The notes: generated from the letters alone by a model not told the origin. A stretch of DNA of 64,000 nt from Streptomyces cinnamoneus (GCF_002939475.1 NZ_PKFQ01000001.1:5701001-5765000); one strand, 5' to 3'. Shown: positions 1 through 8,623, counted from the stretch's first letter. Translations and numbers: made by a program.

Positions 1-980
1 TGGAAGGCGGTGAGGAGCTGGAGGCTGCGGCCGTGGTCGTGGCCACCGGGCTCGGCGCACTCGCGCACATCCCACGCCGGCTCCGCCATCTGGCCCCTGA
101 GGGGCCGGGCCCGCGGGGGCCGCTGTCCCACACCAGCCAGCACACCGACCTGTCCCGCTACGCCGGGCGCCGCGTCGTGGTCGTCGGCGGCGGGCAGTCG
201 GCGCTGGAGAGCGCCGCTCTCCTGCATGAGGGCGGCGCTGATGTCCAGGTTCTGGTGCGCGCGCCCCGGGTGCGCTGGGGAGAGCGCCCGCAGCTGTGGC
301 GCCCGGTCAGCCGACGGCTGGCCGCACCGGCTTCGGCGCTGGGGACCGGCTGGACGCTGGCCGTGGTGTGCCGCGCTCCGGGCACGGTACGGCATCTTCC
401 GGCTTCGGCGCGGATGCTGTTGTTCCGCCGTGCGCTGGCCCCGGCGGGCGGGTGGTGGCTGCGCGACCGCGTCGAGGGCGTCGTGCCCGTCCGCACCTCC
501 TGCCGCATCCGGCAAGCGCACATGGACGGGCCCGAGGTGCGGTTGTGGGTGGAGGGCGTGGGCGACGACCGGGCCGAACTGTCGGTCGATCACGTGCTGG
601 CGGCCACCGGGTACCGGCTCGACGTGGACGCCCTGCCTTTCCTGACGCCGGCGGTGCGGCTCGCGGTGGCCCGGGTGGCTGGCTCGAAGGCCCCCTGTTT
701 GTCCGGCGCGTTCGAGTCCTGTGTACCGGGGCTGTACTTCACCGGTTCCTTGGCCGCGCCCACTTTCGGGCCGATGCTGCGATTCGTCGCCGGTACCGGA
801 TTCGCCGCCCGGCGGATCACCGCCGCACTGACCTACCAGGCTCACACCGCTGACTGCCCAGAACCACCGGACGAGGCCTTTAGGCCGGGCATCCCCCCTG
901 CGCCGGCGGGAGCCGGTCCCGTCCCGTTCAGGCATCCGTGCCCGCGTCGGCTGCCTCCGCCGGCAGGCCGCGGGTGGTGA
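1..980 (+). CDS. FAD/NAD(P)-dependent oxidoreductase, 5'-truncated
   Basis: The reading frame is open to the left edge, so the N-terminus (FAD-binding part) lies outside the window. What remains reads VVVATGLGA, then a second Rossmann motif VVVVGGGQSALESAA typical of the NADPH-binding domain of flavin monooxygenases and lysine/ornithine N-hydroxylase-like proteins, and later LAATGYRLDVDALPFL, the ATG-type motif of the same superfamily. A YFTGSLAAPTFGP segment near the end is also typical. The substrate cannot be told from the sequence. The last 53 bases overlap the convergent carbonic anhydrase gene. Family level is well supported; specific function is unknown. Confidence 0.75.
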   Translation, partial: EGGEELEAAAVVVATGLGALAHIPRRLRHLAPEGPGPRGPLSHTSQHTDLSRYAGRRVVVVGGGQSALESAALLHEGGADVQVLVRAPRVRWGERPQLWRPVSRRLAAPASALGTGWTLAVVCRAPGTVRHLPASARMLLFRRALAPAGGWWLRDRVEGVVPVRTSCRIRQAHMDGPEVRLWVEGVGDDRAELSVDHVLAATGYRLDVDALPFLTPAVRLAVARVAGSKAPCLSGAFESCVPGLYFTGSLAAPTFGPMLRFVAGTGFAARRITAALTYQAHTADCPEPPDEAFRPGIPPAPAGAGPVPFRHPCPRRLPPPAGRGW

Positions 981-1578
981 CGAGGCGGGCGCTGCCGTCG
1001 GCCAGCCGGTAGGACAGACCCACCACTGCCGTCCGTCCCGCGGCGACCTGATCGGCCAGGACCCGGGAGCGGTCCAGGAGAAGGCCGACGGTGTGCCGTA
1101 CGTGCTCGGCGATGATGTCGTCGTCCTGGGTGAGTCCGGCTGCCCGGGCGGCCAGCACGCTGGGGGTGACGCGCTCGATGAGATCGCGTATGTACCCGGT
1201 GGTGCCGACGCCGTCGGCCAGGGCGGCGCGGGTGGCCGCCACGGCGCCGCACGAGTCGTGGCCCAGGACCACGACCAGCGGGCAGTCCAGCACACTGACA
1301 CCGTATTCGATGCTGCCCAGCACCTCCGGCCCGGCGACGTGGCCCGCGGTGCGGACGACGAACAGGTCGCCCAGGCCCCGGTCGAAGATGATCTCGGCGG
1401 CCAGGCGTGAATCGGAGCATCCGAAGAGCACGGCGAACGGGCGCTGGCCGGGCGCGGTCTCGGCGCGGCGCACAGCATCCTGGTTCGGGTGCTCCGGTGC
1501 GCCCGCGACGAAACGCTGGTTGCCGGCCAGCAACAGCTCGAAGGCTTCGGACGGAGTCAGGGGCAGGGCGTCAGTCAT
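928..1578 (-). CDS. beta-class carbonic anhydrase
   Basis: Interconverts CO2 and bicarbonate with a catalytic zinc. The 216-aa protein shows the beta-class signature: CSDSR at residues 54-58 (Cys and the Asp/Arg dyad) and GHDSCGA at 106-112 (zinc His and Cys), with the usual VVRTAGH segment between. The start chosen is the ATG giving MTDALPL; an in-frame start 11 codons upstream is possible but would add an atypical MASWAFSYPAG extension. No strong Shine-Dalgarno sequence is seen. It overlaps the convergent oxidoreductase gene at its 3' end and stands alone on its strand. Confidence 0.92.
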   Translation of the reverse strand: MTDALPLTPSEAFELLLAGNQRFVAGAPEHPNQDAVRRAETAPGQRPFAVLFGCSDSRLAAEIIFDRGLGDLFVVRTAGHVAGPEVLGSIEYGVSVLDCPLVVVLGHDSCGAVAATRAALADGVGTTGYIRDLIERVTPSVLAARAAGLTQDDDIIAEHVRHTVGLLLDRSRVLADQVAAGRTAVVGLSYRLADGSARLVTTRGLPAEAADAGTDA

Positions 1579-1712
1579 GCCCGCAGGATATGAGAAGGCC
1601 CAGCTCGCCACTGCGCGGGGATCCGCCAGGAGGGGCCTGCCGGCTGGCCGGGGGCTGAGCGTCGTCGTGTCGCGCGGGGGCTTCGGGCCGGAGCCTTGGA
1701 GCGCGGTGGGGT

Positions 1713-2360
1713 TCAGGGGGCGTCCAGCAGGTCGGGCACCACTGTGCGCAGTCTCTCGGCGCTGATCGCGCCCGCGCGTTTGAGTACGGGCACCGGGCCG
1801 GTGAGGTCCACGATCGAGGAGGCGACAGCGGCCTCGGTGGGGCCGCCGTCCAGGTAGACGGCGACCGCGTCGCCGAGCATGTCCCGGGCGGCGTCGCAGT
1901 CCTGCGGGGACGGCTGTCCCGTCAGGTTGGCGCTGGAGACCGCCATCGGCCCGGTCTCGGCGAGCAGGTCGAGCGCCACCGGGTGGGACGGCATCCGCAC
2001 CGCCACGGTGCCGTGGGTCTCCCCCAGATCCCAGGTCAGCGACGGCAGATGGCGGGCGACCAGGGTCAGCCCACCGGGCCAGAATGCCTCCACCAGGGCC
2101 CAGCCCCGCTCGGGGAAGCCGGTGACCAGGTCGCGCAGGGCGTCGGGGGAGGCGACCAGCACCGGTGAGGGCATGGCACGGCCGCGGCCCTTGGCCCGCA
2201 GCAGCCTGTCCACCGCCTCCCGGTCGAAGGCGTCGGCACCGATGCCGTACACGGTGTCCGTAGGCAGTACCACCAGTTCACCCTGCCCCACGGCCACGGC
2301 GGCCGCGCGCAGCCCGTCGGCGTGGCCGGACATCGTGGAGCAGTCAAACCGACGGGCCAT
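1713..2360 (-). CDS. L-threonylcarbamoyladenylate synthase family (Sua5/YrdC/YciO)
   Basis: YrdC-domain protein of 215 aa. Family members make threonylcarbamoyl-AMP from threonine, bicarbonate and ATP for the t6A modification of ANN-decoding tRNAs. Visible motifs are LPTDTVYGIGADAF (residues 32-45, nucleotide-binding start of the fold), WPGGLTL (94-100) and SSAN (142-145). It lacks the C-terminal Sua5 domain and so is the short form. The start MARRFDCS fits the family; the frame stays open 16 codons further up. Actinomycetes usually keep a housekeeping copy near the ATP synthase operon, so this may be a paralogue; the window cannot show that. Confidence 0.85.
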   Translation of the reverse strand: MARRFDCSTMSGHADGLRAAAVAVGQGELVVLPTDTVYGIGADAFDREAVDRLLRAKGRGRAMPSPVLVASPDALRDLVTGFPERGWALVEAFWPGGLTLVARHLPSLTWDLGETHGTVAVRMPSHPVALDLLAETGPMAVSSANLTGQPSPQDCDAARDMLGDAVAVYLDGGPTEAAVASSIVDLTGPVPVLKRAGAISAERLRTVVPDLLDAP

Positions 2361-2889
2361 CGCTGTTCTCCGTCCCTGCGGGCGCTCGGCCCACACCTGA
2401 TCGTTCACCTCAGTAGGCTACCGGCCCTCACCTTGCCCACTCGTACTTTTCACCCCTATCCAGCGTCCCGCTCGCCGCCGCCACCGCACCTGCGCATGAG
2501 CGGCACCGCGCGGGACGCCTCGGACCAGGACGGCGCGACGAGTGATGGGCAGTCCCCGCGATTCGCCGTCCCGGCTGGACCTGATGGGCGGCGGTCATTT
2601 CGGCCCCCCGCCGCCCCCCCCTCCGTCCCCCCGCGCCCTCCTCCGTCCCCTCGACGCCACCCGCCCTCACCTGACCACCACCCACCCCGACCTCGCCACC
2701 CAACTCGACACCCTCACGAACCCCTCCCCGACCCCGCCCAACCCCGACTGACTGTCCGGACACACCACCCCGACGCCACCGCGGACGGCGCCTTCAACGT
2801 CGCCTGCCGCCCCGCAGGCCGAGTACCAGCACGTGGTCTTCGTTCGCGCCGAGCACCGACTTGATCTTTTACCTGTGCGCCGTGGGTGA
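2361..2889. other. gene-poor stretch with C-rich tract
   Basis: No recognisable gene. The stretch contains a strongly C-rich, strand-asymmetric tract (about 2595-2755). A short plus-strand frame (GTG/ATG at 2542/2545, stop 2751) encodes a Pro/Thr-rich 68-residue peptide with high third-position GC but no recognisable domain and no convincing ribosome-binding site. I treat it as degenerate intergenic DNA rather than a gene. Confidence 0.4.
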
Positions 2890-3072
2890 GGGGCGCGAGG
2901 GTGGCAGGAAGGCTGGGGCGTGGACGCGGTACCGCTCGCAGGCGTCGGCGAGGTCTTCGTGGGCGTGATCGCCGCGCTGTCGGGGCGCCCGTCGGTGTCG
3001 TGGTTCCGGGAGAGCCTGCCCGATGACCTCGTCGCCCCGGCGGTCACGATGGAGGCCGCCGCATCACGCTAA
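2890..3072 (+). pseudogene. unrecognised C-terminal gene fragment
   Basis: A plus-strand frame opening just after an in-frame TGA and ending at TAA has nearly uniform G/C in third positions and an ordinary protein composition (for example VGEVFVGVIAALSGRPSVSW and FRESLPDDLVAPAV). It has no start codon with a ribosome-binding site and looks like the tail of a deleted gene. It overlaps the end of the convergent transporter gene by four bases. The parent family is not recognised. Confidence 0.35.
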
Positions 3073-4205
3073 CCGTGGGCACTCGCGCGTACGACTCGGC
3101 CGGCGGCGAGCTTCTGCAGGAAGCCGTAGGCGAGGACGGGCAGGAGGAGGTGAGGTCTGTCGGGCAGCGCGGTGGTGATGAGGACGGCGCTCGCGCTGCT
3201 GTTGTTCATGCCGCAGGCGAGAGTCAGCGACGAGCCTGTGGGCGTGTCCAGGCGGAGCAGGCGCGCGGTGACACGGCCAAGGGCGAAGGACAGTGCGCAC
3301 ACCGCCGAGGCCACGATGAGCGCCGCGGCGAGCAGGAGGGGGCGGGGCTGTGTGAAGAACGAACCGAGTGCGCCGCTGGCGTTGACGTATGTCAGGAGCA
3401 GGGATCCCCACAGCGCCGCCGCCGGTGTCGCGCGCAACAGTGGCTGCATGACGCGATGGGGGAGGAAGAGCCGGGTCAGGATGCCCGCGCCGCAGGGCAG
3501 CAGGACCGAGGTGAGTGCGAAGCTGTTGCCGGCGCCGTACGCGGCCTTGTCCAGGGTTCCCGCGTAGTCGCCGCCGAGCAGAGGTGACAGGGCGTGCACG
3601 GTCAGCGGGACGGTGAAGGGGCTGAGGAGGGTGGAGGCGAGCACGAGCCCGACCATGACCGGCTGGTCGGCGTCTCCCTTGCCCGTCCAGACGGTGGCGC
3701 CGGCCGCTACGGGCATCGCGACGATGAGGATCATGGCGGTGATCAAGCCGCTGCCGCCGTCGGAGTCGGGGGAGCGCTGGAGGGCGAACGCGACGGCGGG
3801 GACGACCAGCAGCGGGGCGGCCAGGTGCAGGGCCAGTCCGGCCAGCAGGGCGAGGGGCCGCCGCAGGAGGCGGCCCAGGTCGCCGAGCGGTACTTGCAGG
3901 CCGGCCGAGAACAGCACCAGGGCCAGCAGCAGCGAGGGCACGTTCAGCGGAAGGCACGCGCCCGGCAGGGGAACGGTGTGCACGTGGCGGAGCCGGAGGC
4001 CGGGCCCGGGAAGCGCGACGGCGGTCAGGTACGCCGCCGTGACGGTCCATCCGAGCCGTCGGCGCAGCCAAGCCGTCAACCGGCCCGGAGGAAGAGGACC
4101 GGACGGCGGGCCGGCCTCGTCCGTGGCGCTGGTCCGCCGTGAGCCGGGTCCGGTCGGGGCGGATGGGGGAGGTGGCGGAGATCCGTCATGGCGCATGGCC
4201 GTCAT
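3069..4205 (-). CDS. BASS-type (bile acid:sodium symporter / ACR3-like) membrane transporter
   Basis: Polytopic membrane protein of 378 aa with about nine to ten hydrophobic segments after a Pro/Gly-rich, probably cytosolic N-terminus (first 40 residues). The sequence resembles the BASS/arsenite-permease superfamily: a GLQVPLGDL segment after the second helix, a discontinuous-helix region AMPVAAGATVW, a GAGNSFALTSVLLPCG segment, and LTLACGMNNSSASAVL, the Asn-rich crossover found in these sodium-coupled carriers. The start is the ATG preceded by AGGAAC six bases upstream. The substrate is unknown; no arsenic-resistance genes are adjacent. It is divergent from the next gene. Confidence 0.7.
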   Translation of the reverse strand: MTAMRHDGSPPPPPSAPTGPGSRRTSATDEAGPPSGPLPPGRLTAWLRRRLGWTVTAAYLTAVALPGPGLRLRHVHTVPLPGACLPLNVPSLLLALVLFSAGLQVPLGDLGRLLRRPLALLAGLALHLAAPLLVVPAVAFALQRSPDSDGGSGLITAMILIVAMPVAAGATVWTGKGDADQPVMVGLVLASTLLSPFTVPLTVHALSPLLGGDYAGTLDKAAYGAGNSFALTSVLLPCGAGILTRLFLPHRVMQPLLRATPAAALWGSLLLTYVNASGALGSFFTQPRPLLLAAALIVASAVCALSFALGRVTARLLRLDTPTGSSLTLACGMNNSSASAVLITTALPDRPHLLLPVLAYGFLQKLAAGRVVRASAHG

Positions 4206-4288
4206 GTTCCTGTGCCCCGGGCCGGTGTGGTGGCAGAACCGCGCTGTGGTCAGGATGCGTTCAGGTTGGAGGTGGCACGGTCGGGCCC

Positions 4289-5131
4289 ATGACCCCAGAG
4301 ATCTCCGAAACCGCCGAGACCCTCGCAACGCACACTGCCCCTGCGCCGGGCGCCGGCCCCGGCCGCCGATGGAACAAGGTCCCTGAAGTCACCGTGTACT
4401 TCTGGGTGATCAAGGTGCTGTGCACGACGGTCGGCGAGACCGCGGCCGACCTGCTGAACGGCAATCTCGGCCTGGGCCTGTCCGGTGTGTCGCTGCTGAT
4501 GAGCGCGCTGCTGGTGGTCGCGCTCGTGGTGCAGTTCCGCGTCAGGGCCTACCGCCCCGGTCTCTACTGGCTCGTCGTGGCCCTGGTCAGCGTCGTCGGC
4601 ACGCTGATCACCGACAACCTGACCGACAATATGGGCGTGCCGCTCCAGGTCAGCACTGCGGTGTTCGCCGCCGCGCTGGTGGGGGTGTTCGCCGTCTGGT
4701 ACCGCAGCGAGCGGACCCTGTCCATCCACCACGTGGACACCACGCGCCGAGAGGCCTTCTACTGGGCGGCGGTTCTGTGCACCTTTGCCCTCGGCACCGC
4801 CGCCGGTGATCTGGTCGCCGAGCGCATGGCCCTGGGCTACTGGCTCTCCGCGGGCCTGTTCGCCTTGGCCATCGCCGCCGTCGCGGTGGCGCACTACGCC
4901 CTGGGCCTGGACGCCGTGTGGAGCTTCTGGATCGCGTACGTCCTGACCCGGCCGCTCGGCGCCTCGGTCGGCGATTACCTCTCCCAGCCGGCCGCCGACG
5001 GAGGACTGGGCCTGGGGACGGTCGCCACAAGCGGGCTGTTCCTGGCCGTGATCACAGGCTTGGTCGTGTTTCTGACGGTGACGCGGCGGGATGTGACCGC
5101 GCGGGAGAGTCTCACCCCGCAGGCAGGCTGA
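4289..5131 (+). CDS. COG4705-like membrane protein with four internal repeats
   Basis: Protein of 280 aa, almost entirely membrane-spanning (about eight segments) after a 35-residue polar N-terminus. It resembles the uncharacterised COG4705 membrane-anchored family. Four related motifs recur at regular spacing just after a helix start: TTVGETAADLL, VGTLITDNLTDN, LGTAAGDLVAE and LGASVGDYLS, each combining Gly, Thr/Ser and Asp/Glu inside the membrane part, suggesting fourfold internal duplication. The start is the ATG at MTPEISE; a GGAGG lies about 17 bases upstream, rather far. It ends 20 bases inside the convergent kinase gene. Function unknown; the acidic in-membrane motifs suggest cation handling (inference). 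Confidence 0.65.
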   Translation: MTPEISETAETLATHTAPAPGAGPGRRWNKVPEVTVYFWVIKVLCTTVGETAADLLNGNLGLGLSGVSLLMSALLVVALVVQFRVRAYRPGLYWLVVALVSVVGTLITDNLTDNMGVPLQVSTAVFAAALVGVFAVWYRSERTLSIHHVDTTRREAFYWAAVLCTFALGTAAGDLVAERMALGYWLSAGLFALAIAAVAVAHYALGLDAVWSFWIAYVLTRPLGASVGDYLSQPAADGGLGLGTVATSGLFLAVITGLVVFLTVTRRDVTARESLTPQAG

Positions 5132-6482
5132 TCACGAAAGCCGCGCCCGGTGTGCGCCGGACCTCATGGCGTACGTCACCGCCGGCGGAGCGGGCCAGGC
5201 GCCGTGCGAGCGGCAGGCCGAGGCCCGCTCCGTCGTGCCCGTCGTCGGCAGCCGCGCGCCGGCCCGGCTGGAACAGGTGTGCGGTGAAGGAGTGCGGAAC
5301 GCCCGGGCCGTCATCGGCGATCTCCACGAACACGCCGCCAGGGCGGTGCGCGGCGCTGATGAGGACGCGGGAGCGCGCGTAGCGCAGCGCGTTGTCGAGC
5401 AGAGGACTGACGACCCGTTCGAGAAGGGCCGCGGACACACCCACCGTCAGCTCCTCGGGGCAGGTGACCGTCACTTTCGCCCTTTCGTTCCCGGGGAGCC
5501 TGTCCACGAGGTCCCGCAGGACGGGTGGAACGCCGGCGGTGCCGGGGGCGGTCCGGGCGCCGTCGCGCGCGTCGTGGAGGAGGGTGTCGCAGATCGTCCG
5601 CATGCACCGGGCCGCGTCCGCGAGCCTGGCGTGCGTGGCGCGGGTGTCAGCCGTCGAACGGGGGCGGGCCTGCCACCAGTCCAGCTCGGCGATGATGCGG
5701 GCGAGAGGCGTGCGCAGCTCGTGCGACAGTTCCCGGGTCAGCTGCTGCTCGTGCCGCAGCACCGCGCGGATGCGGTCCAGCAGCCCGTCCAGGGAAGCGC
5801 CCAGCCGCGAGAGTTCCACAGGGCGGGCGGTGGCGCTGAAGCGCTCGTCGGAGGCGACGGAGCTCCACCGGGTGGCCTGGTCGGTCATCACGTGTACGGG
5901 ATGGAGGGCCCGTCCCACCGCGAGACGGGTGAGGGCGTAGGTGCAGGCGAGGACGGCGGTTCCCAGGGCGAGGGAGGCGAGGAGCATGGTGTCGGCCGAG
6001 GCGCGGTAGAGGGACAGGTCCAGGGCTGTGACGACGACGGCGCGCGGCGGGGATCCGGGAGGGCCGTCTCCGACGGGCCGTCCGCACAGGCGTACGGGAG
6101 TGTCGCCCTGGAAAGTGGTGCAGCGCCCGCTCCCGTACGTGGCGAGCCCCGCAGCGGTCCTGGTGAGGCGGCTGCCCTCCGGGGCCGAGGCAGGGTGTTC
6201 GAGCAGCCGCTTTTCGGCATAGATCCATACGTTGGTGTCGAGCAGCGCGTCGTCCGCTGTTTCCCGTACCCGCACCGGGCGGCTGCCGGTGTCCACGGTC
6301 GTGGCCACGGCGGCGGCACGGGTGCGCAGTTCGTCGTCGGCCTGCCTCGCGAGGTGGTGCCGGACGACAGTGTTGAACGCTACGGTGAGGACCACCATCA
6401 CCAGGGCCGCCGTCGCGACGGCCACGAGCGAGAGACGGCCGCGCAGGCTGTGGGGCCGGGCGGCCCGGAAGAGCGCCGTCAC
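5112..6482 (-). CDS. two-component sensor histidine kinase (operon with dedA and PAP2 genes)
   Basis: Membrane kinase of 456 aa. Helix 1 is at about residues 15-40, an extracytoplasmic sensor region at 41-163, helix 2 at about 164-188, then a HAMP-like region, a HisKA box LTRELSHELRTPL with phospho-acceptor His254, and an HATPase domain with N-box DNALRYA and G-box IADDGPGVP. The extracytoplasmic loop holds two cysteines (CTTFQG and RLCGRP) that could form a disulphide. Its ATG overlaps the stop of the response-regulator gene by four bases, so the pair is translationally coupled. It is the last gene of a four-gene run beginning with dedA. Signal unknown. Confidence 0.9.
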   Translation of the reverse strand: MTALFRAARPHSLRGRLSLVAVATAALVMVVLTVAFNTVVRHHLARQADDELRTRAAAVATTVDTGSRPVRVRETADDALLDTNVWIYAEKRLLEHPASAPEGSRLTRTAAGLATYGSGRCTTFQGDTPVRLCGRPVGDGPPGSPPRAVVVTALDLSLYRASADTMLLASLALGTAVLACTYALTRLAVGRALHPVHVMTDQATRWSSVASDERFSATARPVELSRLGASLDGLLDRIRAVLRHEQQLTRELSHELRTPLARIIAELDWWQARPRSTADTRATHARLADAARCMRTICDTLLHDARDGARTAPGTAGVPPVLRDLVDRLPGNERAKVTVTCPEELTVGVSAALLERVVSPLLDNALRYARSRVLISAAHRPGGVFVEIADDGPGVPHSFTAHLFQPGRRAAADDGHDGAGLGLPLARRLARSAGGDVRHEVRRTPGAAFVISLPAG

Positions 6483-7141
6483 GACAGCCGGTGCCCGATT
6501 CCCCGAGCGGTACGGACCGTCAGATCGCTGCCCGCTTCCCGGAGTTTGCGCCGCAACCGGCTCAGGTACTGATCCAGCGTGTTGTCGCTGACCTGCGCTC
6601 CTTCGGGCCAGCCGGCCCGGACCAGCGCACGTCTGGACACGACGTCCCCGCGCGAGGCCATGAGCGCGGCCAGCAGGCGGAACTCCGTCGGAGTGAGAGC
6701 GACTTCGCAGCCGCGCACGGAGAGGCCGTGCCGCACCGGGTCCAGCACCAGATCTCCCGTGGAGGCCGGCGCCGGCCGGCCCGTGCGCTTGAGCGCCGCT
6801 CGCAGCCGGGCTGCGAGCTCCGCGAGATGAAAGGGTTTGGGCAGGTAGTCGTCACCGCCGGCGGAGAAGCCGCCGAGGCGGTCCGCGAGCCGGTGGTGGG
6901 CGGTCAGGAAGATGACCGGTGAGAGGAACCCGTTGGCCCGCATCGCCTGGCACACGTCCCGTCCGTCCGCGTCGGGCAGGCCGACGTCCAGGACCACCGC
7001 GTCGACGGAGTCACCGGCCAGGCGCAGGGCGCCGGCGCCGTTCTGCGCGGGCACGGTCGCGAATCCCTCGTCGCGCAGGCCGCGCAGCAGCACGTCCCGC
7101 AGGGCGTGGTCGTCCTCGACGACCAGGATGACGTGCTGCAC
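6479..7141 (-). CDS. OmpR/PhoB-family response regulator
   Basis: Protein of 220 aa: receiver domain with VVEDD near the N-terminus, phospho-acceptor Asp52 in VVLDVGLPDADG, the T/K switch residues in FLTAHH and LPKPFH, then a winged-helix DNA-binding domain (about 130-220) ending in TARGIGHRLS. The start is a GTG with a strong GAGGAGAG ribosome-binding site that overlaps the stop codon of the PAP2 gene nine bases upstream, so it is probably co-transcribed with dedA and the PAP2 gene. It is coupled to the downstream kinase. The DNA target is unknown. Confidence 0.92.
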   Translation of the reverse strand: MQHVILVVEDDHALRDVLLRGLRDEGFATVPAQNGAGALRLAGDSVDAVVLDVGLPDADGRDVCQAMRANGFLSPVIFLTAHHRLADRLGGFSAGGDDYLPKPFHLAELAARLRAALKRTGRPAPASTGDLVLDPVRHGLSVRGCEVALTPTEFRLLAALMASRGDVVSRRALVRAGWPEGAQVSDNTLDQYLSRLRRKLREAGSDLTVRTARGIGHRLS

Positions 7142-7150
7142 GCTCTCTCC

Positions 7151-7846
7151 TCAGGGGCCGGTGGGCCGGACCCGCTCGTGCCGGCGGCGGAGGTTCTCCG
7201 CCCGCTTGGGGACGACGGCCGGGGGAAGCCACCGGGCAGCGGCCCAGAGGCACGCCGTGAACCAGGCGAGGGCGAAGAGCCAGCCGCCGATGACGTCGCT
7301 GAACCAGTGGACTCCGAGATAGACGCGCGTCAGCCCCACCGCGGCGCCCCAGCAGCCGATCACCGCGGCGATGACGTAGCGGCCGCGTGGTGAGCGCAGC
7401 ATCACCGCAGTGATGAGCAGCGCGGCCGTGATGGCCGCCGTGGTGGCGTGGCCGGAGGGGAACGACCACCCCGACGCGTGTGTCACCCGGTCCGGCACCG
7501 GCGGACGCGAGCGGGCCACGAGGTGCAGTACGGCCTGCCGCAGAGCCTGCCCCGCCCCCAGGCAGAGCAGACTCGCGGCCGCCGCGAGGAGCCTCTGCCG
7601 GGCTGTGCGCCCGGCGATGACGCCCGCCAGAGCGGCCAGCAGGTACGGGACCGCGTCCGTCCCGGTGCTGGTCACATCCCGTGCCGCGGTCACCGCTGTG
7701 TCCGGGCGGTGTCCGACGGCCCACGAGAGCAGGGAGACGTCCGCCGGCAGTGGGGTGCCGTTCCGCAGGACGACGGCCACCGCCAGCAGCGCGAAGCATG
7801 CCAGGGCCGCGAGACCGACGAAGCCCGCGCGGCCGGGTCCCCTCAC
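7151..7846 (-). CDS. PAP2-family membrane phosphatase
   Basis: Integral membrane phosphatase of 231 aa. Motif 2, FPSGHATT, and motif 3, TRVYLGVHWFSD, are clear and carry the catalytic histidines of type 2 phosphatidic acid/undecaprenyl-pyrophosphate phosphatases. Motif 1 is degenerate: the RP of SRPP is present, but the lysine of the K-x6-RP pattern is replaced (the stretch reads LHLVARSRP). The GTG start overlaps the stop of dedA as GTGA, so translation is coupled. Likely substrates are a lipid phosphate or undecaprenyl pyrophosphate (inference from family and neighbour). The gene starts inside a much longer unrelated open frame. Confidence 0.85.
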   Translation of the reverse strand: MRGPGRAGFVGLAALACFALLAVAVVLRNGTPLPADVSLLSWAVGHRPDTAVTAARDVTSTGTDAVPYLLAALAGVIAGRTARQRLLAAAASLLCLGAGQALRQAVLHLVARSRPPVPDRVTHASGWSFPSGHATTAAITAALLITAVMLRSPRGRYVIAAVIGCWGAAVGLTRVYLGVHWFSDVIGGWLFALAWFTACLWAAARWLPPAVVPKRAENLRRRHERVRPTGP

Positions 7847-8523
7847 CCGCCCGCCCCGTTCTTCTGCGCGGCAGCGGCGCGGCGTGACCGGTACAGCTCG
7901 GCGGCGAGCGGCAGCAGCGAGACGGCGACGATCAGCGCGACGATGGGCAGGAGGTAGCGGTCGACGTTCGGGATGGAGGATCCCAGCGCGTAGCCGCCCA
8001 AGGTCAGGCCCACCGTCCACAGCAGCCCGCCGGTCACCTGCCAGACCGTGAAGGAGCGCGCCGGCACGCCCAGGGCGCCGGCCATGGGGTTGAGCACCGT
8101 GCGGACGACGGGCACGAACCGGGCCAGCACGATGGCCTTCCCGACTCCGTACCGTTCGAGGAGGGCCTCGGCCCGCTGGGCTCCCTCGTGCAGGCGTGCC
8201 GAGCGGCTGCGGGCGAGCAGGGTGCCGCCGGCCTTCCTGCCGATGAGGTAGCCGCACTGCGAGCCCGCCAGGGTGCCCGCGACGGCCGCGAGCAGCAGCG
8301 GTGCCAGTGACAGGTGCACGCCCGTGGCCGCCGAAGAGCCTGTGCACAGCAGTCCGGCGGTGAACAGCAGCGAGTCGCCGGGCAGGAAGAAGCCGACCAG
8401 GAGTCCCGTCTCGGCGAACAGGACGATGCCGACGCCGAGCACGCCGAAGGCCGCGAGGAGCGACTGCGCGTCGAGGACGTTGACGGCGAGCGGTGAAGCC
8501 GTCGCGAACAAGGGTGCGGACAT
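7843..8523 (-). CDS. DedA-family membrane protein
   Basis: Protein of 226 aa with the SNARE-associated/DedA fold. It shows an E-x-x-L-x-x-G-F-F-L-P-G-D motif in the first re-entrant region and LARFVPVVRTVLNPMAG, the conserved F-x-P-x-x-R segment of the family. DedA proteins have been implicated in returning undecaprenyl phosphate or phospholipids across the membrane. The start is the ATG at MSAPLF; an alternative ATG lies six codons upstream (MKGPAT). It is the first gene of the run dedA-PAP2-regulator-kinase and is divergent from a BlaI-type repressor, with a BlaI-like operator between them. Confidence 0.9.
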   Translation of the reverse strand: MSAPLFATASPLAVNVLDAQSLLAAFGVLGVGIVLFAETGLLVGFFLPGDSLLFTAGLLCTGSSAATGVHLSLAPLLLAAVAGTLAGSQCGYLIGRKAGGTLLARSRSARLHEGAQRAEALLERYGVGKAIVLARFVPVVRTVLNPMAGALGVPARSFTVWQVTGGLLWTVGLTLGGYALGSSIPNVDRYLLPIVALIVAVSLLPLAAELYRSRRAAAAQKNGAGG

Positions 8524-8590
8524 CGTCGCGGGCCCTTTCATAATGGACGAGCGGGCGGCCGGCACGGCACCCCGACTGACTACAAGCATA

Positions 8591-8614
8591 TAGACGGTCT
8601 ACTGTGCTGTAGAC
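8591..8614. promoter_or_regulatory. putative BlaI operator between dedA and blaI
   Basis: Perfect inverted repeat GTCTAC-TGTGCT-GTAGAC at 8597-8614, extended on the left by TAGAC-G-GTCTA (8591-8601), giving three half-sites in 24 bases. It sits 9 bases before the repressor start and 67 bases before dedA. The same GTCTAC-N6-GTAGAC arrangement recurs at 9987-10004. The symmetry and position are seen directly; binding by the adjacent repressor is inferred. Confidence 0.7.
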
Positions 8615-8623
8615 GACAACGGG

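Noticed and set aside
2545..2751. 68-residue Pro/Thr-rich protein
   Set aside because: No ribosome-binding site, no domain, and its composition follows the local C-rich tract.
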